A DNA stretch of 44,913 nt from an uncultured Bacteroides sp. (GTDB taxonomy: Bacteria; Bacteroidota; Bacteroidia; Bacteroidales; Bacteroidaceae), in assembly GCA_900755095.1 (NCBI GenBank), contig CAAEFE010000021.1, forward strand, positions 1 through 44,913, written 5' to 3'. Position 1 is the first letter of the stretch. Each line of letters starts with the position of its first letter. Both the position numbers and the translations under genes were made by a program. Of the stretch, positions 33,529 to 41,108 are shown piece after piece. Under the pieces are notes generated by a model. The model was not told the DNA's origin and searched no databases. It worked only from the letters and a program-made list of their open reading frames with translations.

Positions 33529-34044
33529 ATGATGATTGATAAACTGGATTTATTATCAAAAGATGAACTAAAGGAACTGGTCAGAATATACGCAAGAAAC
33601 ATCTATGCACTTGATGGAGTATGGTTTCAATCCGTAGAAGGAAAGAACGGTATGGATGAAGCTATGTTGCACGATGAAAATGCATGGAGAAAATTCACCC
33701 GTACGGAAGCCCGGAGAATCAAGAAATTTCTGGAACTTCCTGAACAGGCAGGACTCGAAGGACTGGAGAAAGCATTAGCGATCAGATTTTCTGCATTGTC
33801 GAATCCTTCGGTAAGCCTTTTCAAGGAAGGAGATTCTCTTATATATCGTATCAATGAATGCAGGGTGCAGACTGCCCGAAAGAATAAAGGCATGCCGTTT
33901 CATCCTTGTGCGTCGCCTGGTTTTATCGAGCATGATGGATTTGCACGCGTCATAGACGAAAGAATCGTTACTGAAATGATTAGCTGTTATCCGAATGTTA
34001 CTGATCCGGAGTGTGCTTGTTGTTGGAAATTCACATTAAGGTAG
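33529..34044 (+). CDS. DUF6125-like cysteine-containing protein
   Basis: This 171-residue soluble protein I would place near DUF6125: the blocks AWRKFTRTEARRIKKFLELP, ALAIRFSALSNPSVSLFKEGDSLIYRINECRVQTARKNKG and MPFHPCASPG, and the C-terminus CYPNVTDPECACCWKF. Cysteines at the end (C-Y-P..C-A-C-C) could bind a metal or cluster. No signal peptide is visible. Function unknown. The stop overlaps the convergent lipoprotein gene by 9 nt. It is the first gene to the right of the mobile element. Confidence 0.7.
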   Translation: MMIDKLDLLSKDELKELVRIYARNIYALDGVWFQSVEGKNGMDEAMLHDENAWRKFTRTEARRIKKFLELPEQAGLEGLEKALAIRFSALSNPSVSLFKEGDSLIYRINECRVQTARKNKGMPFHPCASPGFIEHDGFARVIDERIVTEMISCYPNVTDPECACCWKFTLR

Positions 34045-35208
34045 TAATTCAAATTCTCCATAAGCCACTTTGGTGCCTCTGTTGAATGATTTGTAGATAC
34101 GGTATTTCCCTGGATGGTTGGGGGATTCTGATGTATAGAGTTTAATTGTTTGTTGGTGACTTGGGTGCTCTGGTGGGAAAACCCACAGTATATCATTAAC
34201 GACAGGATCGGTCGGCAATGTTTCCCATTGCCGTTTACTTTTGTTATAGTAAGCAAGGCTGTATTTTTCTCCGCACTCATATTCATAGTGAGAGTGGTTG
34301 GTGATGGTTATTTTTACTTCTGTAGTTGATAGCGGATAATGATCGTGTTCTGTTTCTATAGAAAGCGAAGCGGGACTTATGTCCTCTCCAGTCGGAATGT
34401 CACGGGGAATAGGTCGCAATATGACAGAGTTCGTTTGCGATGACTGGTTAGTTTTCTTAGGTAACACTGTATAAAGCCCTTGTTCGTCTTTTATTATCTC
34501 ATATTTTCCCGATGCCAGCCACGTATTCCAATCCTTAAAAAGGCCGGTGATAAATAGGTATAAATCTTCGGAAATATATATTTCTGTACCTGACTTTAAA
34601 TCGCATACCAACTGACCATTTACGACAGACAGATGTTTCTGGGCTCTTTGTAAGGCTTTCAAATAGACAACCTGATTAAATGCGTAATCTTTATTGAAAC
34701 CTCGTCCCGTGAATAAATCTATTGCAGCATACGACATCGTCCCTCTTGTCTTCAGGAAAGTAGTGTCGGTTATAGACGTCTTGTATCTATTCGCTTCTTC
34801 CCACATCTTTCTTTTTTCCTGTTCTCTGAATTTCTGCACAATCTCGCTCACTTTATCTTGTTCGCTTATTTCTCTGTGAGATTTTAGGCTGTCATTATCT
34901 TGTAATTCGTCATAAAGAGGTAAAGCAAAAAAAGTGTTATTGTCCTTTTCAAACTGTTCTATGATACATGGGATAATTTTCTTACCCATAGCTTTTAGCT
35001 CTTTGAATTGGGGTAAAATGGTGTAAGCACGGGTACTTGAACTTAATTGTGCTTTGGGATTGTTGTGTATCTCTTTTTCCCAGGCATTAAATAAACTGTC
35101 AAATTTGGCTATATCCTCTGTTGTCAAAATATCACTTTTTTCTGTATTCTGTTTAATACATCCCGTAGTGATAAAGATAAATGGCAGAATAAAGAAAAGT
35201 GTTCTCAT
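34036..35208 (-). CDS. Lipoprotein with C-terminal Ig-like domain
   Basis: This 390-residue lipoprotein starts MRTLFFILPFIFITTGC, with the lipobox TTGC and Cys17. The ATG at 35208 is preferred over an in-frame start 51 nt upstream, because it starts the signal peptide directly. Charged helical segments (about 25-160) lead to a C-terminal beta domain (about 280-390). In it, TEVKITITNHSHYEYECGEKYSLAYYNKSKRQWETLP resembles Big_14-type Ig-like domains. The function is unknown; surface or periplasmic. The -7 box TATATTTG (35279-35286) is 71 nt upstream. The 3' end overlaps the convergent DUF6125-like gene by 9 nt. Confidence 0.75.
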   Translation of the reverse strand: MRTLFFILPFIFITTGCIKQNTEKSDILTTEDIAKFDSLFNAWEKEIHNNPKAQLSSSTRAYTILPQFKELKAMGKKIIPCIIEQFEKDNNTFFALPLYDELQDNDSLKSHREISEQDKVSEIVQKFREQEKRKMWEEANRYKTSITDTTFLKTRGTMSYAAIDLFTGRGFNKDYAFNQVVYLKALQRAQKHLSVVNGQLVCDLKSGTEIYISEDLYLFITGLFKDWNTWLASGKYEIIKDEQGLYTVLPKKTNQSSQTNSVILRPIPRDIPTGEDISPASLSIETEHDHYPLSTTEVKITITNHSHYEYECGEKYSLAYYNKSKRQWETLPTDPVVNDILWVFPPEHPSHQQTIKLYTSESPNHPGKYRIYKSFNRGTKVAYGEFELLP

Positions 35209-35278
35209 CGTTTTAATTATTAATCGGTTTTGTAATAGGTTTGCATAAGGGTATGTCAAGCTTTTGATCTGTTTCCTG

Positions 35279-35286
35279 CAAATATA
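35279..35286 (-). promoter_or_regulatory. -7 box (TATATTTG) for the Ig-like lipoprotein
   Basis: TATATTTG on the minus strand, 70 nt upstream of ATG 35208. Confidence 0.5.
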
Positions 35287-35471
35287 GAAATAATATTTCT
35301 AAACCGATAAACTGGATGCTGCTGTTTTTTTACGGGATAAGAAAACGTTTATTCGTTTTTCGATGTGATACTAGCTGCCCTTTGATAAATAATGTGAAAA
35401 AACAGTTTTAACCTCATCATCGAATTAACTTTCACCCATTTGTGAGGTCTAACATACATAACTTATTTAAT

Positions 35472-35831
35472 ATGAGAATTAAAATGATGAGAAAGCAAAT
35501 TTTAAGTTTGGCAGTTGCGTTATTGATTGGCTCAACTGTATGTATGGCTCAAAATCGTCAGAATGGAAAGGCTGATAGAGAGAAACGTATGGAACAGATT
35601 GTTGCCGATCTGGGCTTGAATGAAAAGCAGGCCAAAGATTTCAAAGCTGCAATGGAAGAAATGAGACCTGCGAAAAATAAATCGAATGAAAGACCTACGC
35701 GGGAAGAAATGCAAAAGAAAAGGCAGGAAATAGATGCTAAAATAAAAAGCATTCTGACCGATGAACAATATAAGAAATACCAAGATATGCGTAAGAAGGA
35801 TAACGCGAAGAAAAAGAAAAAAGCAAAATAA
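35472..35831 (+). CDS. Small exported Spy/DUF4890-like protein
   Basis: This 119-residue protein has a signal peptide (MRKQILSLAVALLIGSTVCMAQ) and a charged all-helical mature part: EKRMEQIVADLGLNEKQAKDFKAAMEEM and MQKKRQEIDAKIKSILTDEQYKKYQDMRKK. It has a very basic tail (KKKKKAK). The helix-Leu-x-L-TDEQ pattern is that of small periplasmic Spy/CpxP-like or DUF4890 proteins. The start could be 35442, 35472, 35484 or 35487; 35472 is used as a compromise. It is a single gene between two divergent/convergent units. The function may be envelope stress-related by analogy only. Confidence 0.75.
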   Translation: MRIKMMRKQILSLAVALLIGSTVCMAQNRQNGKADREKRMEQIVADLGLNEKQAKDFKAAMEEMRPAKNKSNERPTREEMQKKRQEIDAKIKSILTDEQYKKYQDMRKKDNAKKKKKAK

Positions 35832-35944
35832 GTACTATTCGTTTAATCTAAACCTGTCAAACGGAGAATCGTAAAAGATAATCTGTTATGACGCTATACT
35901 TATTTTCGGTTCTTTCATAAATAATTTATTTAATCTATATGACC

Positions 35945-36018
35945 ATTTTCGTTCTACTAAAGTTGAATGCAGGCTCCATTTAAATGAGTCTATTTCTCAA
36001 TTTAAGTAGAACGAAAAT
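35945..36018. repeat. Hairpin with 22-nt arms (2 mismatches)
   Basis: The arm starting ATTTTCGTTCTACT (35945-35966) pairs with the arm ending AGTAGAACGAAAAT (35997-36018). Fourteen outer base pairs are perfect. The loop contains another palindrome, CATTTAAATG. It is 114 nt after the small exported protein and may be a terminator or the remnant of a mobile repeat. Confidence 0.7.
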
Positions 36019-36080
36019 TTGTTAGACGATGTTTCGTCTTATATCTATACTCCCTCCACTAAAGCTTTTCTTTATGCTTT

Positions 36081-36183
36081 TATCTTTCAATCTTTCACCT
36101 TCTGCTGAAACTCCCTGTCTATGGTAGTTGTACGTTGGTGATAGATGTAAAATGATCTTTCGCCGATCTGTCATCTTTCACCG
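36081..36183. repeat. Inverted copies of GGTGAAAGAT motif, left of the DUF3874 gene
   Basis: The minus strand reads GGTGAAAGATTGAAAGATA (about 36081-36099) and CGGTGAAAGATGA (36171-36183). Plus-strand copies GGTGAAAGATGAAAGAT lie at 38703-38719 and 38789-38805. Thus the DUF3874 gene is between inverted copies. Confidence 0.6.
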
Positions 36184-36202
36184 GATATTTTTTATTGCAA
36201 AC

Positions 36203-38311
36203 TTATCCTCTTCCCGGCTTGATTCGTATTACTTTGTAGAAATTACCGCGTTTCGTATGCAAAGAAGGTATTTTGTTCTTTTGTAATATTCTTCCGAACT
36301 GGACAATACTGCAGATAGATACATGAATCTTGCTGTCATGTTGTAGTTGTTGCAGTATTTCAATGGCAAGGAGTTGCTCGCATTCTTCTCCTTCTTTTGC
36401 CCCTCGGAAATATTCGTGAAACAACTGTTCGGCAACCGGCATGACTTGAAATTCCTGATTATTCTCCGTCATGACATTTTCATCTTCCGTGTTGAACCAA
36501 TATCGCTCTCCTCTATATAAGTCGTGCATGGCTTGTGCATAAAGCTGCTCATAATCAATGGGGGAGCAGTCGATGGGACCGGTCACGTTAATGACGATGT
36601 AGCGTCGGCTGCCGGAAGTATCAGTCAGTAGGTCCTTGTGATTGCTTGTCCCAATGAAAGATGCGTATCGGCGCATCTCTTGAGTAGCGGTGCCATGCGG
36701 ACGCCGGACGTTGACAACCGGTTTTTGAAGAATATGTTTCAGAAATGCCTGCTGGCTCACTCGGTTCTGGTCAAATTCATCCATATTGATGAGTGCGAAT
36801 CTATTTAGAGAAAGTTCGGCATCCCGCTTATTGCTGAAATCAATGCGGTCGGTATAATAAGCCTGTAATTCAGGTGGAAGTAGACTTCGGCAAAAGGTGG
36901 ATTTTCGGTATGCCTGCGGACCGACCAGTAACGGTACAGTACAATTGGCGTATTTCCGGTCTGTCTGACGCCAGTGGGCTACCATATTCAGAAACCAGCG
37001 GTAAAACAAGTCAGGCCAGTGGGTATTGTTGCAAGGAACCCGGGTTGCTAGTTCCCGAATCCGGTCACGTCCGTCCCAATGGATGTCCAGCCTGAAAAGG
37101 AAATCTTCAATAGGATTGAAAATAGGGATACGGTCGGAGTCCAGATACCGGACGACGTCTCTGTCCCATAGGTTAAGCCCTTCCAGGCGTGCGTTCATTG
37201 CGATGCTGTTCCGTATGCGGTTACTGATGGGACGGAAACAGAAACAAAACGTGTTTCGTTCGCGGTATTCCGTAACTGTCGTCATCGTATTGTAGCGAAA
37301 TTCATATCGGCGTTGCATGAATTCTTCCGTCCGAAATTCCAGTTCCTGTTCTGCTGATAAGGGAGATTTCTTTCCGAAACCTTTTTCGCACGTATATACA
37401 TTCTGTATGGTTTGCCGGATCAGGAATTCTTTATTCTTTGTATAGAAATGGGCGGTGGACCAACGGATCGTCTCTTCTTCCGGTATTCCTGCCTGAAAAC
37501 AGTTCTTCGCTACCTGAACCAGCAAAGGCTTCAGGTCTTCATCGGAATGAATATGGATTCTTGGCTGTAATTCGCTTAGTGATTGATATGCCTTGTTTAA
37601 AGCAGCTTCGAAGAGAGCGGATAATGTGTCGAAACTGTCATATCCCGGAATCAACCGTTTGAATGGAGATGCTTCTGCTTGCACAGCTTCCTTGTAAGTT
37701 GTTTCCGAAGGCATTTCCAATGGCTGCCGCATGTAAATCACGGTAGATTCAGGGTTGTAATAAAGTTCCGGGTCATAAGTCTGTCGGCAGAACTGTTCCA
37801 GAGCGGGATTCTTCAGTTCGATAGCATAGGAAAGGGCGGGCTGGTATAGGCTGACCGCTTTCCTGTAGGCATTTGCCTGAAATATTTCCGCTTCTTCCCG
37901 TTTTTGAGGAAGTGACTTGTCGGGACGTGTGAATCGTATCCATATTTTCACGGAATGTCCTCCGGAACCCATAAAGGCTGCGAATGTATGTGAAAGTTCG
38001 GCCGCTTCCTGCTTCACCCGGTTTACTTCCATCCGGTTGGCGAGATGATTCACTTCTATTTGTATAATGCCGTTATATCCGGTCATCTGTATACCGTTGA
38101 CTGTTTTGCGAAAAGTGGCAGCCGGGACAACTTTGACCAATTTCTTGACGTCGTCCAGTTTGCTGTCCGGTGATGCGTAACGGATGCTCGTGCGTAGGTT
38201 GCTGACTGGCTGGGCTTTCGTTTCATGCTTCATCGTTTCTATTTGTATGTTTATGTCCAACGTTCGCATGGTTGTCGTTTCTCCGTTGTCCCGCATCAAA
38301 GTAAGTTTCAT
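36203..38311 (-). CDS. DUF3874/VapE-like primase-helicase with BT4734-like N-terminus
   Basis: This 702-residue protein has a BT4734/VirE-like N-terminal domain (about 40-210: SIRYASPDSKLDDVKKLVKVVPA and GSGGHSVKIWIRF). A middle helical domain follows (about 240-330). The ATPase domain (about 455-620) has LLVGPQAYRKSTFCRSLLPP, where the Walker A Gly is replaced by Arg, and a Walker B INMDEFDQ, as in VapE/DUF3874. A C-terminal region (about 630-702) resembles a small winged domain. Such proteins are often associated with mobile regions and replication in Bacteroides, but the biochemical role is unproven. The gene is isolated, flanked by inverted repeats and followed upstream by the palindrome at 38518. 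Confidence 0.8.
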   Translation of the reverse strand: MKLTLMRDNGETTTMRTLDINIQIETMKHETKAQPVSNLRTSIRYASPDSKLDDVKKLVKVVPAATFRKTVNGIQMTGYNGIIQIEVNHLANRMEVNRVKQEAAELSHTFAAFMGSGGHSVKIWIRFTRPDKSLPQKREEAEIFQANAYRKAVSLYQPALSYAIELKNPALEQFCRQTYDPELYYNPESTVIYMRQPLEMPSETTYKEAVQAEASPFKRLIPGYDSFDTLSALFEAALNKAYQSLSELQPRIHIHSDEDLKPLLVQVAKNCFQAGIPEEETIRWSTAHFYTKNKEFLIRQTIQNVYTCEKGFGKKSPLSAEQELEFRTEEFMQRRYEFRYNTMTTVTEYRERNTFCFCFRPISNRIRNSIAMNARLEGLNLWDRDVVRYLDSDRIPIFNPIEDFLFRLDIHWDGRDRIRELATRVPCNNTHWPDLFYRWFLNMVAHWRQTDRKYANCTVPLLVGPQAYRKSTFCRSLLPPELQAYYTDRIDFSNKRDAELSLNRFALINMDEFDQNRVSQQAFLKHILQKPVVNVRRPHGTATQEMRRYASFIGTSNHKDLLTDTSGSRRYIVINVTGPIDCSPIDYEQLYAQAMHDLYRGERYWFNTEDENVMTENNQEFQVMPVAEQLFHEYFRGAKEGEECEQLLAIEILQQLQHDSKIHVSICSIVQFGRILQKNKIPSLHTKRGNFYKVIRIKPGRG

Positions 38312-38437
38312 GATAGATGTGTTTTTGTTTATGTCTCTTTATTTAAAAGGCGAGTAAAGGTATGTTTTATTATTGGACTCTCCAAATATATCATCTTCTC
38401 TTTGTTGGACCTTCTTATGTACTGTCTCTTACATTGG

Positions 38438-38663
38438 CTATTAATAGAAAAGTTCCTTTCTTCCCTATGCAAAGTTTCTTTTGGCTGTTTGCAATCTATA
38501 AATGAAAGCTTTGATTATATAAATGCAAGTTCCGTTTTTATAAATGAAACTTTCATTTATAAAAACGGAACTTGCATTTATAGTTTGAATCAGGTGAGGA
38601 ATAAGTTTTCTATTAATGAAAAGGAAGTTTATATTTAATGAAAAGGAACTTATCTATTAATAG
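38438..38663. repeat. Nested inverted repeats with a 65-bp perfect palindrome
   Basis: The left arm 38518-38549 (32 nt; begins TATAAATGCAAGTTCCG) is an exact reverse complement of 38551-38582 around a single C at 38550. Outside it, CTATTAATAGAAAAGTTCC (38438-38456) faces GGAACTTATCTATTAATAG (38645-38663) with one mismatch and a one-base offset in the extended arms; another partial copy is at 38605-38626. It can form a long cruciform. It lies 127 nt upstream of the DUF3874 start. Confidence 0.85.
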
Positions 38664-38702
38664 TTCAGGAAAGAAATAGCTGTTCCTTTGAATGTGATAA
38701 GT

Positions 38703-38805
38703 GGTGAAAGATGAAAGATTGGGTGATAGATTGAAAAAGAACTGTCAATGGTTTGAAAGTACGATGAACAAAAGGATTTGTGACTTTCGGTGAAAGATGA
38801 AAGAT
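38703..38805 (+). repeat. GGTGAAAGATGAAAGAT direct repeat, right of the DUF3874 gene
   Basis: The 17-mer occurs at 38703-38719 and 38789-38805 and has inverted partners at 36081-36100 and 36171-36183. Confidence 0.6.
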
Positions 38806-39313
38806 ATAAATAATATATTTATAATGAATGCTATCTTTTTGTTGTTGTGATTTGCAAAATAAAAAATGTCATGATAGACATGTTTTTCGCATCAATAGTT
38901 CTGTTTTTGGTCTGTTTAGACATGATTGGGGCTTTTGTAATTTTTTCCTGCTATATTATTCGTTATATTTGAGACTTGTAATGATGATGCGGTGAACTAG
39001 AATATGGAGAATATGTTTGTCCAGGTCTCTGAAATCGCCAATGAAAGGACTGCACAAGGACAACATTTTAGCAGTATGATATTTGTATCTGTTAAAAGCT
39101 AATACTGATTATCGTGCTGCTTTCTTATTTTATCAGATAAATGAAGAATTTATTCGCATAATTCTTTTTATGTTTCCGGTTTATTGTATATCAGGATTTT
39201 AACCTGTGGTGCTTACGAGGAGTTTGTTGCGTATACCAGTGATATGAAAAGACTGAACTTGATATGTTTTGTAATGAAGGTCATAAAAACAATAGATATT
39301 AATATTGATAACC

Positions 39314-40192
39314 ATGATTAAAGCAACAGATTTTATTCATCCTGAGGATGCAGCTGCATTGAGGCAGTTGGAAAGTATTCCCGGATTCCCGACCCTAGTG
39401 AAAAAGTTAATGTCAATGGGATTGGAACAACTGCAATATGGCGTTAATATGGCATCTGCAATTCGTTTATCACCGAGTCAATTGCCGAAACTGTATAATC
39501 GTCTGCCACCGATTTGTAAAAAGTTGGGTATTGAGCAACCGGAGTTTTATCTCTCTATGGATCCTAATCCTAACGCATGGACCTTTGGCGATACAAAGAT
39601 TTTTATAACGATCACTTCCGGTTTGGTTGATATGATGACCGAAGAGGAGTTGGATGCAGTGATTGCCCATGAATGCGGGCATATCCTTTGTCATCATGTC
39701 TTGTATCATTCTATAGCTCATTATGTGATGGATGGTCTGGATTCGCTGGGCGTTTTGGGGAGTTTGGGAGCTCCTCTTCAATATGCGATTTTGTATTGGG
39801 AACGTAAAAGTGAGTTGTCCTGTGACAGAGCTGCCAGTATTGTGACTACTCCGGCCATAGTGGCAAGCACGATGGCTCGTCTATCCGGAGGTCCGACTTC
39901 TATAACAAAGAATATCGATATGGAGGAGTGGGCTAAACAGGCAGACCAATATGAGGCTATCCGTAATGACGGATTATGGAATAAGACATTGCAGGTAGCG
40001 GCAATAATGAATCAGAATCATCCGTTCTCGGCTGTGCGGGTTAAGGAAATCTTGAAATGGGGAAAAAGTTCTCAATATAAGACTATAGTAGATCATCTTT
40101 CGGCAGAAAAATCAGGCAAGGTATGCTCGAATTGCAAACAACCGATAGTGGATGGCTGGACCTATTGCAAACATTGTGGAAATAAACTTTAA
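39314..40192 (+). CDS. M48-family metallopeptidase with C-terminal zinc ribbon
   Basis: This 292-residue protein has the M48 catalytic motif HECGH (H119, E120, H123) and a third ligand candidate E167 in KSELSCDRAAS. The preceding WTFGDTKIFITITSGLVDMMTEEELDAVIA is the typical M48 strand-helix. The hydrophobic helices of HtpX are missing, so it is probably cytosolic or only loosely membrane-bound. The last 22 residues (CSNCKQPIVDG...CKHCGNKL) form a four-Cys zinc ribbon. The ATG at 39314 is used; an in-frame TTG at 39305 is weaker. It is the first of a series of plus-strand genes with a related ribbon in the third. It may be a proteolytic component of the cluster. Confidence 0.88.
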   Translation: MIKATDFIHPEDAAALRQLESIPGFPTLVKKLMSMGLEQLQYGVNMASAIRLSPSQLPKLYNRLPPICKKLGIEQPEFYLSMDPNPNAWTFGDTKIFITITSGLVDMMTEEELDAVIAHECGHILCHHVLYHSIAHYVMDGLDSLGVLGSLGAPLQYAILYWERKSELSCDRAASIVTTPAIVASTMARLSGGPTSITKNIDMEEWAKQADQYEAIRNDGLWNKTLQVAAIMNQNHPFSAVRVKEILKWGKSSQYKTIVDHLSAEKSGKVCSNCKQPIVDGWTYCKHCGNKL

Positions 40193-40204
40193 ATATAATA
40201 GCTT

Positions 40205-40462
40205 ATGTTTTTTAATGAACAAGGAATGTTGAATTTAGACGAGGCGGTCATGAACCAGCCCACATTCAAGAAGATTATGGAAGATGGTATAGTTACTGAA
40301 CAGGAGATCAAGGAACAGTCTGAAAGAATTGTTTCTATATTGAAGTCTATGGAAAAGAACTATACGGAAGAGCAACAGCGTGAAATTAAAGAATTGCTTG
40401 TTGAAGCCGGTGTGTTATTTACAACGAGCCAATATCATGCATTACAGTCATTACACTTTTAA
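40205..40462 (+). CDS. Small acidic helical protein of the M48 cluster
   Basis: This is an 85-residue protein, mostly helical and acidic: LNLDEAVMNQPTFKKIMEDGIVTEQEIKEQSERIVSILKSME and a tail LFTTSQYHALQSLHF. I do not recognise a family. It lies 12 nt after the M48 gene and 11 nt before the zinc-ribbon gene, so it is likely cotranscribed. It may be a partner of one of the two. Confidence 0.75.
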   Translation: MFFNEQGMLNLDEAVMNQPTFKKIMEDGIVTEQEIKEQSERIVSILKSMEKNYTEEQQREIKELLVEAGVLFTTSQYHALQSLHF

Positions 40463-40473
40463 AAAATAGAATT

Positions 40474-40980
40474 ATGGGAACATTTGCAACAAAAAAGATA
40501 CTTCAGGGCAATCCTTCTTTGATTCCTGTTATTGCTGAACAAATAAAAACAGAATTTGCGGCCGAGCAGTTTGAGGTACAAATAGATAATTTATTAAGTG
40601 GTGGTGTTGATATTTCTATATCAAAGGGCGGTTTATTTAAAGCTGTACTTGGTTTGAAGTCTGCATTGAAAGTCAGCTTGATACCTAAAGATAATGCAAT
40701 AGCGTTTGAGGCTGGGATAGGGATCTTTGGTCAACAAGCTATTCCTACTATCATTTCTATGCTATTCTTCTGGCCGGTACTTATCACGCAAATTTGGGGG
40801 ATAGTACAACAGTCCAAACTTGATGATAAGGCGCTCGAAATAGCTGAAGAGGTGCTAAAAAATCGGGATTCTTTTACAACTCTGAATTTGGATATTAACG
40901 GTATGGTATTCTGTACGAACTGCGGATATCGGAATATCAAAGGTGCAAAATTTTGTTCGGAATGTGGACAGGCATTGTAA
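40474..40980 (+). CDS. Membrane-associated zinc-ribbon protein
   Basis: This 168-residue protein has an N-terminal alpha/beta part (1-85), a hydrophobic segment (about 86-115; IPTIISMLFFWPVLITQIWGI) that is likely a membrane helix, and a C-terminal zinc ribbon FCTNCGYRNIKGAKFCSECGQAL (146-168). The same kind of ribbon ends the M48 protein two genes upstream. No known family recognised. It is followed by a strong hairpin at 40985, so the three-gene unit M48-small-ribbon probably ends here. Confidence 0.75.
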   Translation: MGTFATKKILQGNPSLIPVIAEQIKTEFAAEQFEVQIDNLLSGGVDISISKGGLFKAVLGLKSALKVSLIPKDNAIAFEAGIGIFGQQAIPTIISMLFFWPVLITQIWGIVQQSKLDDKALEIAEEVLKNRDSFTTLNLDINGMVFCTNCGYRNIKGAKFCSECGQAL

Positions 40981-40984
40981 GGAG

Positions 40985-41020
40985 TTAAAAGCGATGGTTT
41001 TATTAAACCATCGCTTTTAA
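40985..41020 (+). terminator. Perfect 16-bp hairpin after the zinc-ribbon gene
   Basis: TTAAAAGCGATGGTTT (40985-41000) pairs exactly with AAACCATCGCTTTTAA (41005-41020) around TATT. It is 4 nt after the stop of the zinc-ribbon gene. The 3' side has a TTTT tract within the stem, so termination is likely. Confidence 0.75.
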
Positions 41021-41108
41021 TGAATAAAATAGTAAAGGTAAGTAGCAAGGACTATAAGAATAATAAAGGTAAGATTCTAGATAATTCTATAGTTATAATG
41101 AAAATGAC

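Larger units (their letters stand above)
35832..36202. other. Intergenic region with hairpin and flanking repeats, no gene
   Basis: This 371-nt stretch carries the 22-bp-arm hairpin at 35945-36018 and the inverted GGTGAAAGAT motif copies at 36081-36100 and 36171-36183. I see no ORF. Confidence 0.6.
38312..39313. other. 1-kb intergenic region with palindromes, no gene
   Basis: This stretch holds the large nested palindrome (38438-38663), two plus-strand GGTGAAAGAT motif copies (38703 and 38789) and a -7-like TATATTTG at 38964-38971. The last could drive the M48 cluster with a long leader. I find no convincing ORF; frames are short and stop-rich. The sequence is very AT-rich. Confidence 0.6.

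Noticed and set aside
38484..38638. Short plus-strand frame running into the palindrome upstream of DUF3874
   Set aside because: Its sequence is determined by the inverted repeats and it continues out of the DUF3874 5' region; no coding pattern.
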